Origin: Lunularia cruciata | Lineage: Eukaryota; Streptophyta; Marchantiopsida; Lunulariales; Lunulariaceae | Length of the DNA: 64,000 nucleotides | Direction of reading: 5' to 3' | Assembly: GCA_948567375.1 (NCBI GenBank) | Contig: OX419755.1 | Coordinates: 67,646,944 to 67,710,943, forward strand | In this document: piece after piece, positions 52,964-64,000 of the stretch | Layout of the letters: every line of letters begins with the position of its first letter | How positions within the stretch are numbered: the first letter of the stretch is position 1 | The notes under the pieces: generated by a model | Told to the model about the DNA's origin: nothing | Seen by the model: only the letters and a program-made list of their open reading frames with translations | The model's database searches: none | Made by a program: the position numbers and the translations under genes

Positions 52964-55900
52964 TCATTGGGACACGCACGAGCTTTCCACTCCAAATTTT
53001 GATAACAATTGGACTAATTTATCTCGAGATAAAGGCTGCACGCATAAACAACAAAGGCCTGTTAGCACTCCTGCACTCTTGAACGATTCGTTCACTAAAC
53101 CCGCAGTCCAGCAATTTCAAACGAGAACCAAAGGAAGTAAGATGCAAAGATGAAGAAGTTAACGACCTAAAAGGAACTAATAAATATCTCAACTGTATTA
53201 CCTTGGTTTGAAAATCATCTACCCCAGCTTCAAAGAAGAGTGCTTTGTCCGAGGGCATGGCATTTCCTGTGAGAGCAATGATGGGGGTCTTTACACCCAT
53301 GTTCCGAATCTGTCTGGTCGCTTCATGGCCATCCATCACCGGCATTTCTTTGTCCATCAAAATTAGATCGTATGTTCTCCCTTCCTTGTAGTAGTCCACT
53401 GCAATTTTACCGTTCTCGGCTTCGTCACACTGCAGATTTAGGTTCTGGAGTACCTTCCGCAATATTATCTGACGTGGAAGTAAGTATCTATATTAGCATG
53501 ACTATGAATGCCAATAATCATAACTAAAAAGCCACAACTAGTGCTACGAATTTAACAGCAGGTACCGTACATGTCGCTAAGTACGGAGGGAAAAGCAAGA
53601 GAGATGAAGCTGGAAAAAATCCCCTGAAATTGTTCCAGGAAAGATAGTAGAACTTACTCTGTTGATTTGAGTGTCTTCGACGAGGAGCACACGCCGCCTC
53701 TGAATCGTAGAATCATCAGGCTCGGGGACACCTGTAGTCTTCGTAGAACGATTTCTGATAAACTTCTCCTTGGTGGACACAGAAGACCTTGTGCTATTGC
53801 TCGCGCTCTGCTCTGGAAATCTCCCTACATACGTTGAGGGCTGAATTGTAGCACCTGGCTCTTGTTCGAGTGTTGAGCATACTCCACTAGACGCAGGAAA
53901 CTCCTGAATGACACTGGCCTCTCTTCTCACGAGTGGAAAGGGAAGGGTAAAATGGAAGGTGCTCCCCTTCCCTTCTTCGGATTGCACACCGATATGTCCA
54001 CCGACTTGCTCCACAAAACGACGAGCCATACTGAGGCCAAGTCCGGATATTCCAGCCTTTTGAACCCATCCCGAGGTGACAAACGAGTAAGGTTCAAATA
54101 GCTTCATCTGATCTTGTACGGATATACCTGCAGGGCGGAGCGTATTTTGGATTAGTTCAGCTCATGATGATCGGAGGTAAAGGACGAATTAAAAAAACCC
54201 TGGACTATCGAAGCATAAGATCTCGGTAGTTCCAAATAAGAAGAAACTTACCGATTCCTGTATCTTTCACAGATATCCTCAATTTTGCCACTTTCTCCTC
54301 GAGATCCTTCTTGGGATATGCTCGTGGCTTTCGATGTTTCCGAAAGAGCTCAGCGCCCCCTGAAGATGGCTTGAAAGATTTACTGGTCGAAATGGACGAA
54401 CCACGACCTCTCCGCACACCAGGTGCTGAGGAAGACGAGGAGGAAGTCTCCACGTCTTTTGCGTCGAAAACATCTTCGCACTCTATTTCCAGCTCCAAGT
54501 TTCCTCCGGGATCACTAAATTTAATCGCATTGCTAAGAAAATTACCTAATGTAAGGGAGAGTGGCAAGAATGAGTCAGGCGGTGAGTGCAAAATTTTCCA
54601 AAGAAAATCATCATTCAGATAAAATGTTTTGAAAAGAATAGGCGCAGAAAGAAACCTAGAACTTTACTTAAAGGCTAAACAGGCTGATCAGTCTCCATGC
54701 GTCTGGAAAAAGTAGACTTCGATGCATTATCGTATCAACGAGACGCCAACTTTTGACAATCAGGTCTATTAGATGCCGTACCTAGGGTCTGCACGATGCG
54801 TTGCTTGTCTCCAATCACATTGTACTGTGACAGCAACTCGTTCGCCCTGGGGTCCACGTTCATTTTGAACGTAATCTGATTTTGATCGATCAAATCTTTC
54901 AACCCCCAAGATAAAAAGTTCACAACCCCAAGAAGACTGAACTCGTCCTTCTTCAATTCCATTTGACCAACCTCCCATTGTCCTGTTGCGAAGGAAATGC
55001 AATTCAGTATAACTGACAAATTATACAAAAAGAACTTCACCGCATCATACTATTTGTTCATAGAGGAGGTCAAAACTACTGACCCATATCAGTCACGTCG
55101 TCGAGGACACTTGTCATAGTCTCCGCACAATCAAGCATCATTTGCACAAGATCCATCTTCTCCCCTGCTTCCCCAAGTACGCCTTCTCCCCCGCCGGTGG
55201 CTCGCATGTGCCCAAGACCCAGTACGATTGCATTGAACGGCACTATACATCAGGAAAAGAGGGTTCATGATCAGACCAAGTGATCAGCAGCAAAAACTCA
55301 GTGCCCCATTCCACAAAATTTGTCTGCCAAGTGAAATGAAAGCGACTTTCCGTAACCATGAAAAAGAATGGCCTCGCGTGTATCATCGGCATCTACTGAG
55401 AAAGAACCATCCAAGACCTATGACCACCCAAGTCACTGTCAGAGAAGCGATGGGGCTAATGTCAGCATGATTCCTTGTCTAACCTCGAATGTTGTGGAAA
55501 ACATAAGCCATAAATTGCTGTTTAGCAAGTTGAGCTCTCTCGGCCCTCTCGTCCGCCTCAATTACTCGACAGCGACTGCGATCCCCATCGACGCATTGAG
55601 AGCACAGTTCCTTCCTGTGCTTCCAAAACTTTAATTGAACCTCAGCCAAGCGCGATCCCATTACGATAATAAGTACGGTTCCAATCACCCACGTGAGCGG
55701 ATGTGACCTATTGGGAATTTGGCACTGACTAGGTCCCCCGCTTGCTCTCGTCAGGGTGTTGCTGCGGTAGTAGAGATTCTTAAGACCGACTATCGGTGGC
55801 ACCGTGATTAAGAGAAACCGCATGAACAAGTAGAGAGCCACTAAACCGACCACCGCCATTACACAAGCTTTTGCAACTTGCCTCCTGAAGGCAGACCTCA

Positions 55901-56486
55901 AGTTCCTCTCAGTATCGACTTCTATGGTGTCATGCAGGCAGACATCTTTCTCTTTGACGAGAAGAGAGTTTCCTAGCTCGGACGTGCTCTGGAAAAATGA
56001 GATGGAAGAAGAAGACCTCCATTTCGCCACTGCTGGCAGACTTCTAGTTCGTCTCTCATAGAGTGCCTGATTCCGTATGGTATAATTATCCTTAGAGGCC
56101 AAACCGTCCTTACCACCAAAAGCCCTCGAGACATCCTGTGAAACGTCTTCCATTAATCTCCACTCATTCTCATGACCAAATTCTCTGTTGGATGTTGGAT
56201 TCTTTAGTGCATCCTTAGAGCCAATAAGACCCTTGCTGTGTAACCTATCTAATTCGATGTCGTCTCCGTATCGGTTCCCTAATCGTCCTAAAGCTGGACC
56301 ATCTGGACTACTTGCCGATTCCCTTGATCCCACCGACAAGTATCTCTCCAGCCTGCGGCTCCCTGACGGTGTCTCTGCATGCGCATTTCCCTCCGCCTCA
56401 TCCCTAACTCGAGCTTCCATACATAGTGAGATAGTCGAATGGCGAGCACTCGATACCACGTCTTGCCTGCAGAAACTTACTCTCAT
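52964..56486 (-). CDS. Membrane-bound hybrid histidine kinase (seven exons, 821 aa)
   Basis: Exons on the minus strand: 56,486-55,484; 55,242-55,084; 54,982-54,782; 54,545-54,252; 54,127-53,658; 53,468-53,202; 53,035-52,964. Every intron is GT...AG (101-241 bp) and the phases agree, giving 822 codons with stop. The N-terminus (1-200) is polar and Ser/Arg-rich. Two membrane segments follow (~207-230, ~263-280) with no CHASE or other named sensor between them. H-box: AYVFHNIR with His331. N-box GNFLSNAIKFS (Asn460). G1 DTGIG (549-553), G2 GISGLGLSMARRF (578-). Between N-box and G1 is a ~55-residue Ser/Lys-rich insert. The receiver starts LLVEDTQIN (E703, D704), phospho-acceptor Asp748 in LILMDKEMPVMDG, Thr776, Lys798-Pro799. 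The kinase would autophosphorylate and pass phosphate to its own receiver, then to an HPt protein. The first ATG follows an in-frame stop; Met23 is an alternative start. Confidence 0.88.
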
Positions 56487-56775
56487 GGTGATTCGTCTCG
56501 GCTTCCGCTCTCAACATGAACCTCGGTGACCAGGACAAAGTCCTGAAAACTAACCTAAAACTATCTACACTCAGTATCTGCAAATGCAAATGCAATTGCG
56601 ATCCCTCGTTTAATACTCAGGACACGAAAAGTGCTGACTAAGATCAACTCGCCTTGCCCGGAAGTAGAGAGATAGCCTTTAACGAGAGAAGTGGTGGGGT
56701 GGTGATGTGAGAAGAATGTACAAGGGTGAGAGGGAAGACAGTCTAATACCTCAAGGCATGATGCCGCAGCATAAG

Positions 56776-56782
56776 TATATAA
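56776..56782 (-). promoter_or_regulatory. TATA-like box upstream of the kinase gene
   Basis: Minus strand TTATATACTTATG about 290 bp before the first ATG. Transcription would start near 56,750, leaving a ~260-base leader. Position and sequence are the only support. Confidence 0.4.
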
Positions 56783-59027
56783 GAAGAGACCGCTAACGGC
56801 TGTGTCACACAGAGCTCGAGAAGGGAACCAATAAGATAAGAGCTAATGGTCTGCTATGTCTGTTGATGAGAAAGAAAGAAGAGAATCGCATCAATTCACG
56901 CCATTGTGCTGCGCACGAGAATAATTTGCAATATTGTACTGAAAGAAATCTGATCCTGTGAGACCCACAGAAGGAAAACTGAAGAATATCTAATCAAGCG
57001 AGGAAGATATGAATCCAGAAAGGAGCAGGACGAAGGGGAGGCAAGGCATGCGCACGGAGAAGGCAGATGGTCTTCTGTAGGATCAGCAGTCAGCAGAGTA
57101 GTAGGAGGCAGCGGAGTAAGAAACAGAAAAGGAAAGCATAAAAGGAGAAATAATCGTTCAAACAGGGAAAGATCGAACGGAATTAGCCGGGGAAGCAGCG
57201 GTCACCGCTAAAACATACTCCTCTCTCGAAATCTGCCAGCTCAATAGCAAAATGCACTAGATAGATTGGATCCACATGGCTAGGCTGCACTAGCCCTGCT
57301 CGGTCCTTCCAGCGTACTCCTACACGGATCCAGAAGGACGGAGTACACGCCGTTATAGATTCTTCTACAGTTTACTACAGTAGATCGCAATGCAGTCCTT
57401 TCCTACCCGGCCAGTTCTGGCGCGGGTGCTGTAGATCGGAACGCATTCCTTTCCCTTCCTATTCCAGTTCCTTCGTGTTTTCTATTCCCCCTATTCCAGT
57501 TCGGGCGTGCTGCTGCTGTTGTTGTTGTTTGTTGTTGTTATCCATCCAACTTCGGGATCCCGGGGGTAGGACATTGTCCAGACCCTGTCGGCCCTCGGGC
57601 TTACCATCCTCCCGACATTGCTACCGGCCGGTACAACGGGAGGGAGAGTACCGGCAAGCACGTCCCTAACCTGCTGTTTTTCCTGATAATTTGTCGTATG
57701 GAGCTTAGGTCGTATTCTAGCAGTGGTAGGGTTAAAGCTTTAAAAGCTGGAGGTAGGGTTAAAGCTTATTGACGATCGTATGAGCAGAACCACGACCAAA
57801 CTGCGTTAGCATTTCATATTCAAACGTGCCCATGGAAGCATGCTGAACTCTGACACGTATAGAGCCGGGTGACGACACTAGACCAGGGTTTCAGAGCAAC
57901 ACGGAGCAAGCCTTAGATGACCGGTCAGTCAGTCACGCCTAGGCAAGGACCTGTGAACAATTCGCCGTCCTAGGTACGGATGTACCTAGGCTGGCAATAT
58001 TTGATCCACTTCGTTGCTTTCGTACCAGGTGGACGGCCAGTTCGAGTGGCGTCAACAGTCTCCATAGAGAACTGCTAAAGATCGCAAATCTTTTACATAA
58101 AAGCTGCAGCTTCTTCTACAATATATGTTGTATCACAGCCTGTTATGTCTCTACTCCTGCCACGTGGCGCTCGCATTTCAATCTTCCATCGACGGACCCA
58201 ACTTTCCCGTTCGAAACCTACCTCCGAAACTCCGCACTAAGAGTTCAAAATTCATCAACTGTGTTTCCTTGTGCTACGCCACATCAATGACAGTAGGGCC
58301 CATTTCTCCGTCTCATTAACGGGGTTGGCACTCACACCATCTGTCTGACAAACAAAATCACGTTCCGTCCCGGTTGACACCCGACTGTAGAGTTCAGTCT
58401 TCCTTCGCAGCTGTTCCTCTGAAAGGGCAGAAGAAAAGCTGCGACTGGATTGGAAGGTGTAAAACTTCAGTGTTAAACGTGTCAAAATAAAGAAAAATCC
58501 CTAATTGCCACTGCCAGCAGTCACAGGAGTATTTGGTTTGGTTCGTAGTCAACTCCGAACCTACTATTTTCTTTATAACGTGGACGGACGAACTCTTCCG
58601 GTAAGTGGAAGGAACCGAATTCCGCCAGAATTTCTGTTGGCGCTACTGCAGGCCCAGTCTTATCTCCCTTGAATTGCGTCAGAATGGCCTCTCCTCTTTG
58701 TTCCAGGTCACGGAAGTAACATTAGGATTGCTGAGATCACCGCTTTGTCCTGTCTTTGCGTCATGAACTCACCCGATTTGTCGAAATGAGACTTCACCTG
58801 AGTGACAGTGTAGGGTCATTCCGTCCCAACAAGGGAGTACCGTACATCCTGCTGAGACCTTTCTGCGCTGGGGCATCCTTTCCCGTCACTGCACAATCCT
58901 GGGCTGCGGCGGTCACGATCCTGGTCCTCATCCTCGTGTCACCCTTTCTTTCGATTCCAGAATATCTTGCTGCCAGACGCCGTCCTCTCACCGTCAATTT
59001 CGTCTGCTCAAGTAGCCTCTGCCCGTT
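56783..59027. other. Region upstream of the kinase gene, no further gene supported
   Basis: Contains a purine-rich block (56,860-57,200), near-repeats around TTTCCT...ATTCCAGTTC at 57,390-57,510, and a direct repeat of GTAGGGTTAAAGCTT at about 57,727 and 57,753. The 58,756-59,163 frame runs into the 85-bp duplication and has no domain. Confidence 0.45.
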
Positions 59028-59196
59028 GAATTTTCAACTGCTCAAACTTCTCCTGTTCCTCCTTCCGTGCCCCTTTTGGATGGATGACAGTCGCACTTCC
59101 GTCAAACGAAAAGAATTTTCAACTGCTCAAACTTCTCCTGTTCCTCCTTCCGTGCCCTTTTGAACGAATGACAGTCGCACTTCCGTCAAACGAAAA
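59028..59196. repeat. Tandem duplication, 85-bp period
   Basis: GAATTTTCAACTGCTCAAAC starts at 59,028 and 59,113. Both copies run through TCCTGTTCCTCCTTCCGTG and GTCAAACGAAAAGA with only a few changes around GGATGGATGACAG/GAACGAATGACAG. Confidence 0.9.
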
Positions 59197-62100
59197 GACC
59201 GCCGCACTACTCTTTCGTTGCGAGGAAGGAGAGTCCTGTTCACTGACGAGAGGACTGGCACGAACTCGAATCAAGACATGACAATTTAACACTGTTCAGA
59301 ATCAGAATGACATCCCCTCGCGTTGACGGCGACACTCTCCTCGAAGACCGGGGAGAAATAACTGGACTTTCGGATATGTCCTCCATGAGGTCTAAACCTC
59401 CAAGCTAGACACTATTGGGTATTTGTTTACTCTACAGATCCCAGAACGATCCGAGAGCGGACATCAAGCACGGATGTTTATTTATTGCTAGTTTTGTGAA
59501 ATATGTAACTTCTTACATGCGCATTCAATTACTTTTCCGATTGTAGAGTCTAGGCGAGCTGAAACATGTAATTTTGGCCTTACGCGTACGACGCCTAGTT
59601 ACATCGAAGGTTTGATGGTAAAGTCTAGTCTGGACGAGCTGAAATGCTGAAATGTCTTGCCTTACACGTATGATCTATGACCGTTACACGTACATCGAAT
59701 GATTGTGCTCGACGGTTTTACTCGAGTCTGAAAGAAAAAGTCAGTGGAAACTTTGATCTATCTATTCTTACAAGATAGTTTGCTGGCATCTTTTATGGAA
59801 AAAGATACTACACAAAGCGCGCTTGGAAGTATGGTTTTGCATCAAAAGTTTTGTCTTAAAATATAGCACTTTTAAAACTCTATTGTGAAAATCTATATTT
59901 TTTGTTATTATATTGATAATTACTGAAGACAAGAACTATTTGCGAATGGACGTTTAACGTGCACCGATGTATTTCGGGGGACATGGATCTAACGTGTCGC
60001 AGAGAAAAAATATCTCTTGCAATATCCTGCTACCGCTTCGGCCAAACAGGATTCACCAGGTGTCGAGCTTTTTGTGTGACGGCCCTGATATTCACAAAAC
60101 CCCCAAGAACGACACACTGCATTCAAAAGGTCGCCGAGCCACTTTTATCCTTTCGACTCACTCAAAGAAGGACGACCGCGCAGAAAAAAAGAAGGGAACC
60201 AGTTCCTACCCCTTGTCCACCGGGAGACGGCGTACACCACGGCACCCGGGTATACCGCATACGGTAGTAAGAGAGCAGAGAGGTGTTACATATTTACTAC
60301 ACTTTGGATGCGCATTCTTGATGGAAATAGCTTTTTGTATATTGAGAGTATTATTATGATAACAATGAATTGTTAATTAACCTCACCAGAAAGCTAAACA
60401 TGATAAATGAGACTTGATGAACGCATTACGAGAAGTGAGTAAGCGGTAAGGATTTCAAGGTATGTGATCGCCGCCGGAATTTGGAGAAAAAGATTTATGT
60501 TGTCTACCTTATATGAAAATGAAAGATATAATTTGCATGTGTTTGCATAGAAACTAGATATGCCTCCAAAAAGACAAAGTATTAAACACATGTTTTAAAC
60601 ATGCCGTAATACTTGAAACGTGCTGGAACTATTGGCCATGGAAACGGTTAACATGAACAGCCACGGCAAGCGAAACCCCTTTGGTGCGGAGCTCGGGAAG
60701 GTTCGTCCTATTCCGGCAATGAGACAAAAGTCTTATAACATAACCATCCCAAGTACACTCCTCCCGCATCCACCCGGAAGGTCCCCACTCGCCGTGAATT
60801 ACCTATCCCTCCTCGCAATGTGCGGGTGAAGCATTTCTATCTATTCCGGCTACCGGGCTCCTCTTTTGCCCCGCCGTACGGATTTTCTTGTACCTTTTTG
60901 ACAAGAGCTATATCAGGGAACATATCTACTGCAAACTCGACTATGTTTTAATTAAATAAGCCCAATGTAATCTCATTGATTATATCTATCTATGGTCGCC
61001 TTTCCCTTTTACCAACAAGATTAGGTGGAGTATAGGAACAAATTGGAGGGAATTTAGGGAGCACAGAAGGCCCAGGAGAAATAATTAAACGATCCCAGTT
61101 TCTAGAACAGCAACCCTTGAGAATTTATAGGGTCTGAAAAACCATATTCAAGTACTAGACTCAACCATGCGATTACCTATTATGGTTGAAGAGTTGTGCC
61201 TAGAGTTGAGGACAAGGGAAACATAACGATAAAAGCAGTTCACTCTTGTAGAGCAAAAGTACACGAGATGTTATGAATTTTAAGTTAACTGAAGTTTAGA
61301 AAACCACGCCATGTTCTCTAGATCTCCATATTTGCTAAACCTCCGAATGACTCAATTATATTCCGACATGTTGTTTTAGCTTCATAAACATAGATGACAA
61401 CTTTTGGGATCAATCACTGGTGGCAGGTTGAGGTGTCTAGTTGCCAGAAAGAAAAACGTAGTCCAGTCCGTTATGAAAGTTAATTCTCAAGCATACTTTT
61501 CTTGTCTGTAATGTGTCCAAAGCACGAGATCACATGGTTCAAGTCTTTCAACTCATATCTCAAATTACTCTCATCACGTTCTTGTAAATGTCTTTGTAAA
61601 TTATTTTCATTTTTATGGAACTAGACGATATGACATGACTTTCTGTGGTATTACAGGTTATTGTTTTGGATCTTAACCTTACTTTGACAATAGTATGAAA
61701 TAGTGATTATACATTTCTTACGAGCTAAGTAAAAATTACGGATGATTCTCCAATAAAAAAGGTAATTTCAAATGATCCTTCCAAGATAAAATATTACCCA
61801 ATTTATGATAACTAGAAACCTCATTTTGTATAAGCTTTTGTAAATGAATGTTGCCGTGAACGAAATACTTGAAGTTGCAAATATTACTGTAAAGATACGG
61901 TCGTACTATCTATTTGCTATGTGAAAAATAGGATTCAGAACCAATAGATTTTAGTTTCAGTTGGTCCCTTTAATTCCAGAATTCTTAATTTGGGCATAAG
62001 TCATGAAGCAATATATTAGAACGAATACTGAGCATTTGGATGTCGTTTTCCCATCAGATTATTGAGTGTATCTTTACCTGGGATACCTACTTGATAAAAT

Positions 62101-62555
62101 CCAAATGAAGTGGTAAACGCAACATGGAGTTTGAACGATATTTCTTTCACGAATGCTGTTGCAGATTTGAAGAATGAATGCATTCCATCGATTCCATGTA
62201 TTCAGAACGGCATGCAAACAAACTTCTTCAAGAATGGTTCGGTATTAAGGATTTGATTGTGTAATGCTAGCTATTTACCTTCGCGTGTCATTATCCTTTT
62301 GTGGTGGTTAGGAATAAAATCCCCTCACAGAACGGATTGTAAAATTGTTAGCAAGTCACATCAATAATGACAAAATAGTACACATTCGTTTGCGATCGGA
62401 AGAGATCTTGTATGTTCAAAATGGACTTTATTCTCGAGCACATGAACGACATCTATACTTTGTATGTGTAAGTTTAAAAAAGTACTTACGAGATGCATTC
62501 AACTAGTAAATCCGATCAAATCGCAACTTGATTCGGAATAACTGTTTCTTAGCAC
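59197..62555. other. Intergenic region, no gene supported
   Basis: Frames up to 130 codons (59,967-60,359) overlap each other on the same strand and lack domains or start context. From 60,900 the DNA is AT-rich with only short frames. Confidence 0.5.
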
Positions 62556-62640
62556 CATTTCACCTCTTTTGTCTCATCCTATGGACGGCTAGATGGGCTT
62601 CCCATCCTTCGTGTTTTCTACGCGGTCGCCTTTTTCCTCC
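62556..62640 (+). repeat. Dispersed ~85-bp repeat, copy 2
   Basis: TTTCACCTCTTTTGTCT, GGGCTTCCCATCCTTC and TGTTTTCTACGCGG align with 44,888-44,975. It is about 17.7 kb away in the same orientation. Confidence 0.6.
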
Positions 62641-64000
62641 TAGTTACACTCCTAATTGGGTTGTAGACAATGGATTTAATAACTCGATAACCGCATCCAT
62701 AAGCATATATGTGCAGTAGTGTCCGTGCTAATAGAATACAGTGTGGAGGTTTGGTCGAAGTTGGTTCCTAAATTCAGTTTAGTAACAAGCTTAAGGCCCT
62801 GAAATAAGCTTAAAGCATGTCTCTCCGTTTAGAATGTTACGTTTCTCTCTCCTTGTCCTCTTCCGCACGGAGAATTGGGTTGATTGCATTCTGGTATTCA
62901 TGAGAGGTCGATCTGAGGAATGATTCATGCTCACCGAGTTTGGCCTTGTGAAGTTCGGAAGTCAACAGAATTATCAGATTTCGGGAAGACGCATCGGTCT
63001 TTATGTCTGTTTTGTAGTGGTCGACTGAGCAATTCCATTTTTTCCCAGTCGGCAGCGTCTGTCTGTGCATAGACTCATCGATTGAGGAAGTTCATGAAGC
63101 ACGTACTCCAGGTAATTGAGGAAGTTTTGTCAACAGATAGTTACGAGTTACAGCAGAGTTAAGACGACTGGGGAACTGACTATCCAACTGAGATTCATGA
63201 AGCGGTGAAAGCACGCGGCTTTGACACCGCTTACAAGAATTATGTCATCGTTCTGAAGAAGGTCTAGATATAGTACTGTGTTTGGACTCGCATAAGCACT
63301 CGCGCGTTCTGAGAGTCGAGCCAAAAGATTTTCACATTCTGCTGTGTCTGGACTCACACGAGTGTTATTCCCCTTTCGGAATCGATCCAAAGGAGCTCGA
63401 AAATCAGTGACTTGAGGGATTCTGAATGGACATGACAGCTGATTGTGAAATACTCATCGTGAGCCGATCACTCCTTGGCCTGTAATCAACTGGCGTATTG
63501 GGCTTCTGTCTTGCACGTGTACACCCGATTCGTGTAAGAAGTAGGAAGAATCTCAATTGAAAGACTAATACTACGGTGCCAAGCAGCATTCTCGACCAAT
63601 CGTGAAACCTACAAGCATAGAGCCTGTGACGGAGCGGCAACTCACTGTTTTTTGGCAATTCCTACAACGCATGTGTGACGATTATTACAAAAGATATCGT
63701 GAATTCCAAAGATATCGTGTATTCCTATTTCTTCCGAGCCTTTCAAGAATAGCCAGCTATCTCACAAACGAAAAAGTATCTGGCCTTATGGCGAAAAAGT
63801 ATCTGGCCTTCAAACACTGTCCATCACAGGGACGAGGTATCAAAAATGAGAGGGAAATAAGGTACTGTGGCAAGAATCAACGCAAATTCGAATGATGTGA
63901 ATGCCAGATATTTATCCTGACAGTAACACGAGTATCTATCTTTTCAACTTGAGAACACAGACCATTTGGTCGACCAGTGAGCAGGCATCTTACTTGTTTG
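62641..64000. other. Region without a supported gene; short direct repeats
   Basis: A diverged ~65-bp direct repeat lies at about 63,278-63,342 and 63,343-63,410 (TGTGTTTGGACTCGCA and TGTGTCTGGACTCACA, then GAGCCAAAAG/GATCCAAAGG). GAAAAAGTATCTGGCCTT occurs twice at about 63,770 and 63,793. The minus-strand frames (62,837-63,070; 63,148-63,390) have no recognisable domain. Confidence 0.5.

Noticed and set aside
56458-56486. A tiny intron near the kinase start (GTAAGT followed by TTTCTGCAG)
   Set aside because: Donor and acceptor would be only ~15 bases apart, far below a workable plant intron, and the unspliced frame is open.
58756-59163. 135-codon frame proposed as a gene
   Set aside because: Its second half is the 85-bp tandem duplication, it lacks any domain, and the start context and splice signals are weak.
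59959-60359. Two overlapping plus-strand frames of 102 and 130 codons
   Set aside because: They overlap in different phases over the same DNA with no domain; one or both must be chance and neither is preferred.

Overview
This window looks like nuclear DNA from a streptophyte, most likely a non-seed land plant such as a bryophyte, or possibly a streptophyte alga. The reasons are plant-type Ty3/gypsy chromoviruses with iMet-type primer sites, a Tat/Athila-like element with a GGCGCC-type primer site, and a compact seven-exon gene for a plant-style hybrid histidine kinase. I cannot name the species. I see no bacterial operons, CRISPR arrays or RNA genes.

Positions 1 to about 44,280 are a nest of LTR retrotransposons. 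Nearly every boundary could be placed from TG...CA ends and 5-bp target duplications. The oldest layer is two head-to-head copies of one family, here called DP. Copy DP-R is on the minus strand (99-24,832) and copy DP-F is on the plus strand (26,403-44,277). Family DP has gag, protease, RT, RNase H and integrase in gypsy order. It also carries two modules not standard for gypsy elements: a C5-cytosine DNA methyltransferase between protease and RT, and a C4HC3 PHD finger at the extreme C-terminus after integrase, where chromoviruses carry a chromodomain. Both copies are decayed.

Younger elements interrupt the DP copies. DP-R holds chromovirus B (2,446-11,805, minus, TSD ACCAA), element L2 (13,245-17,735, plus, TSD AAAGG), a solo L LTR (18,985-20,867) and a solo chromovirus-A LTR (23,079-23,816). 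DP-F holds a full-length chromovirus A (31,778-38,680, TSD TATGA). Chromovirus A in turn holds a solo DP LTR, and chromovirus B holds a 3.78-kb solo L LTR (3,080-6,857, TSD ACTCC). That last LTR carries a long sense-strand reading frame within its U3. The LTRs of chromovirus B carry perfect heat-shock-element arrays.

Between the two DP copies (24,833-26,402) lie a gag fragment and a non-LTR-type RT fragment on the minus strand. Just after DP-F (44,278-44,820) is a fragment of a non-LTR-type C-terminal domain.

From about 45,000 the DNA is mostly low-copy. It runs through AT-rich intergenic sequence to a small duplicated Cys-rich frame (51,928-52,440). The one clear host gene follows: a membrane hybrid histidine kinase on the minus strand (52,964-56,486), reconstructed here as seven exons and 821 residues, with a TATA-like box upstream. 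The remaining DNA to 64,000 holds short tandem duplications but no gene I can support.
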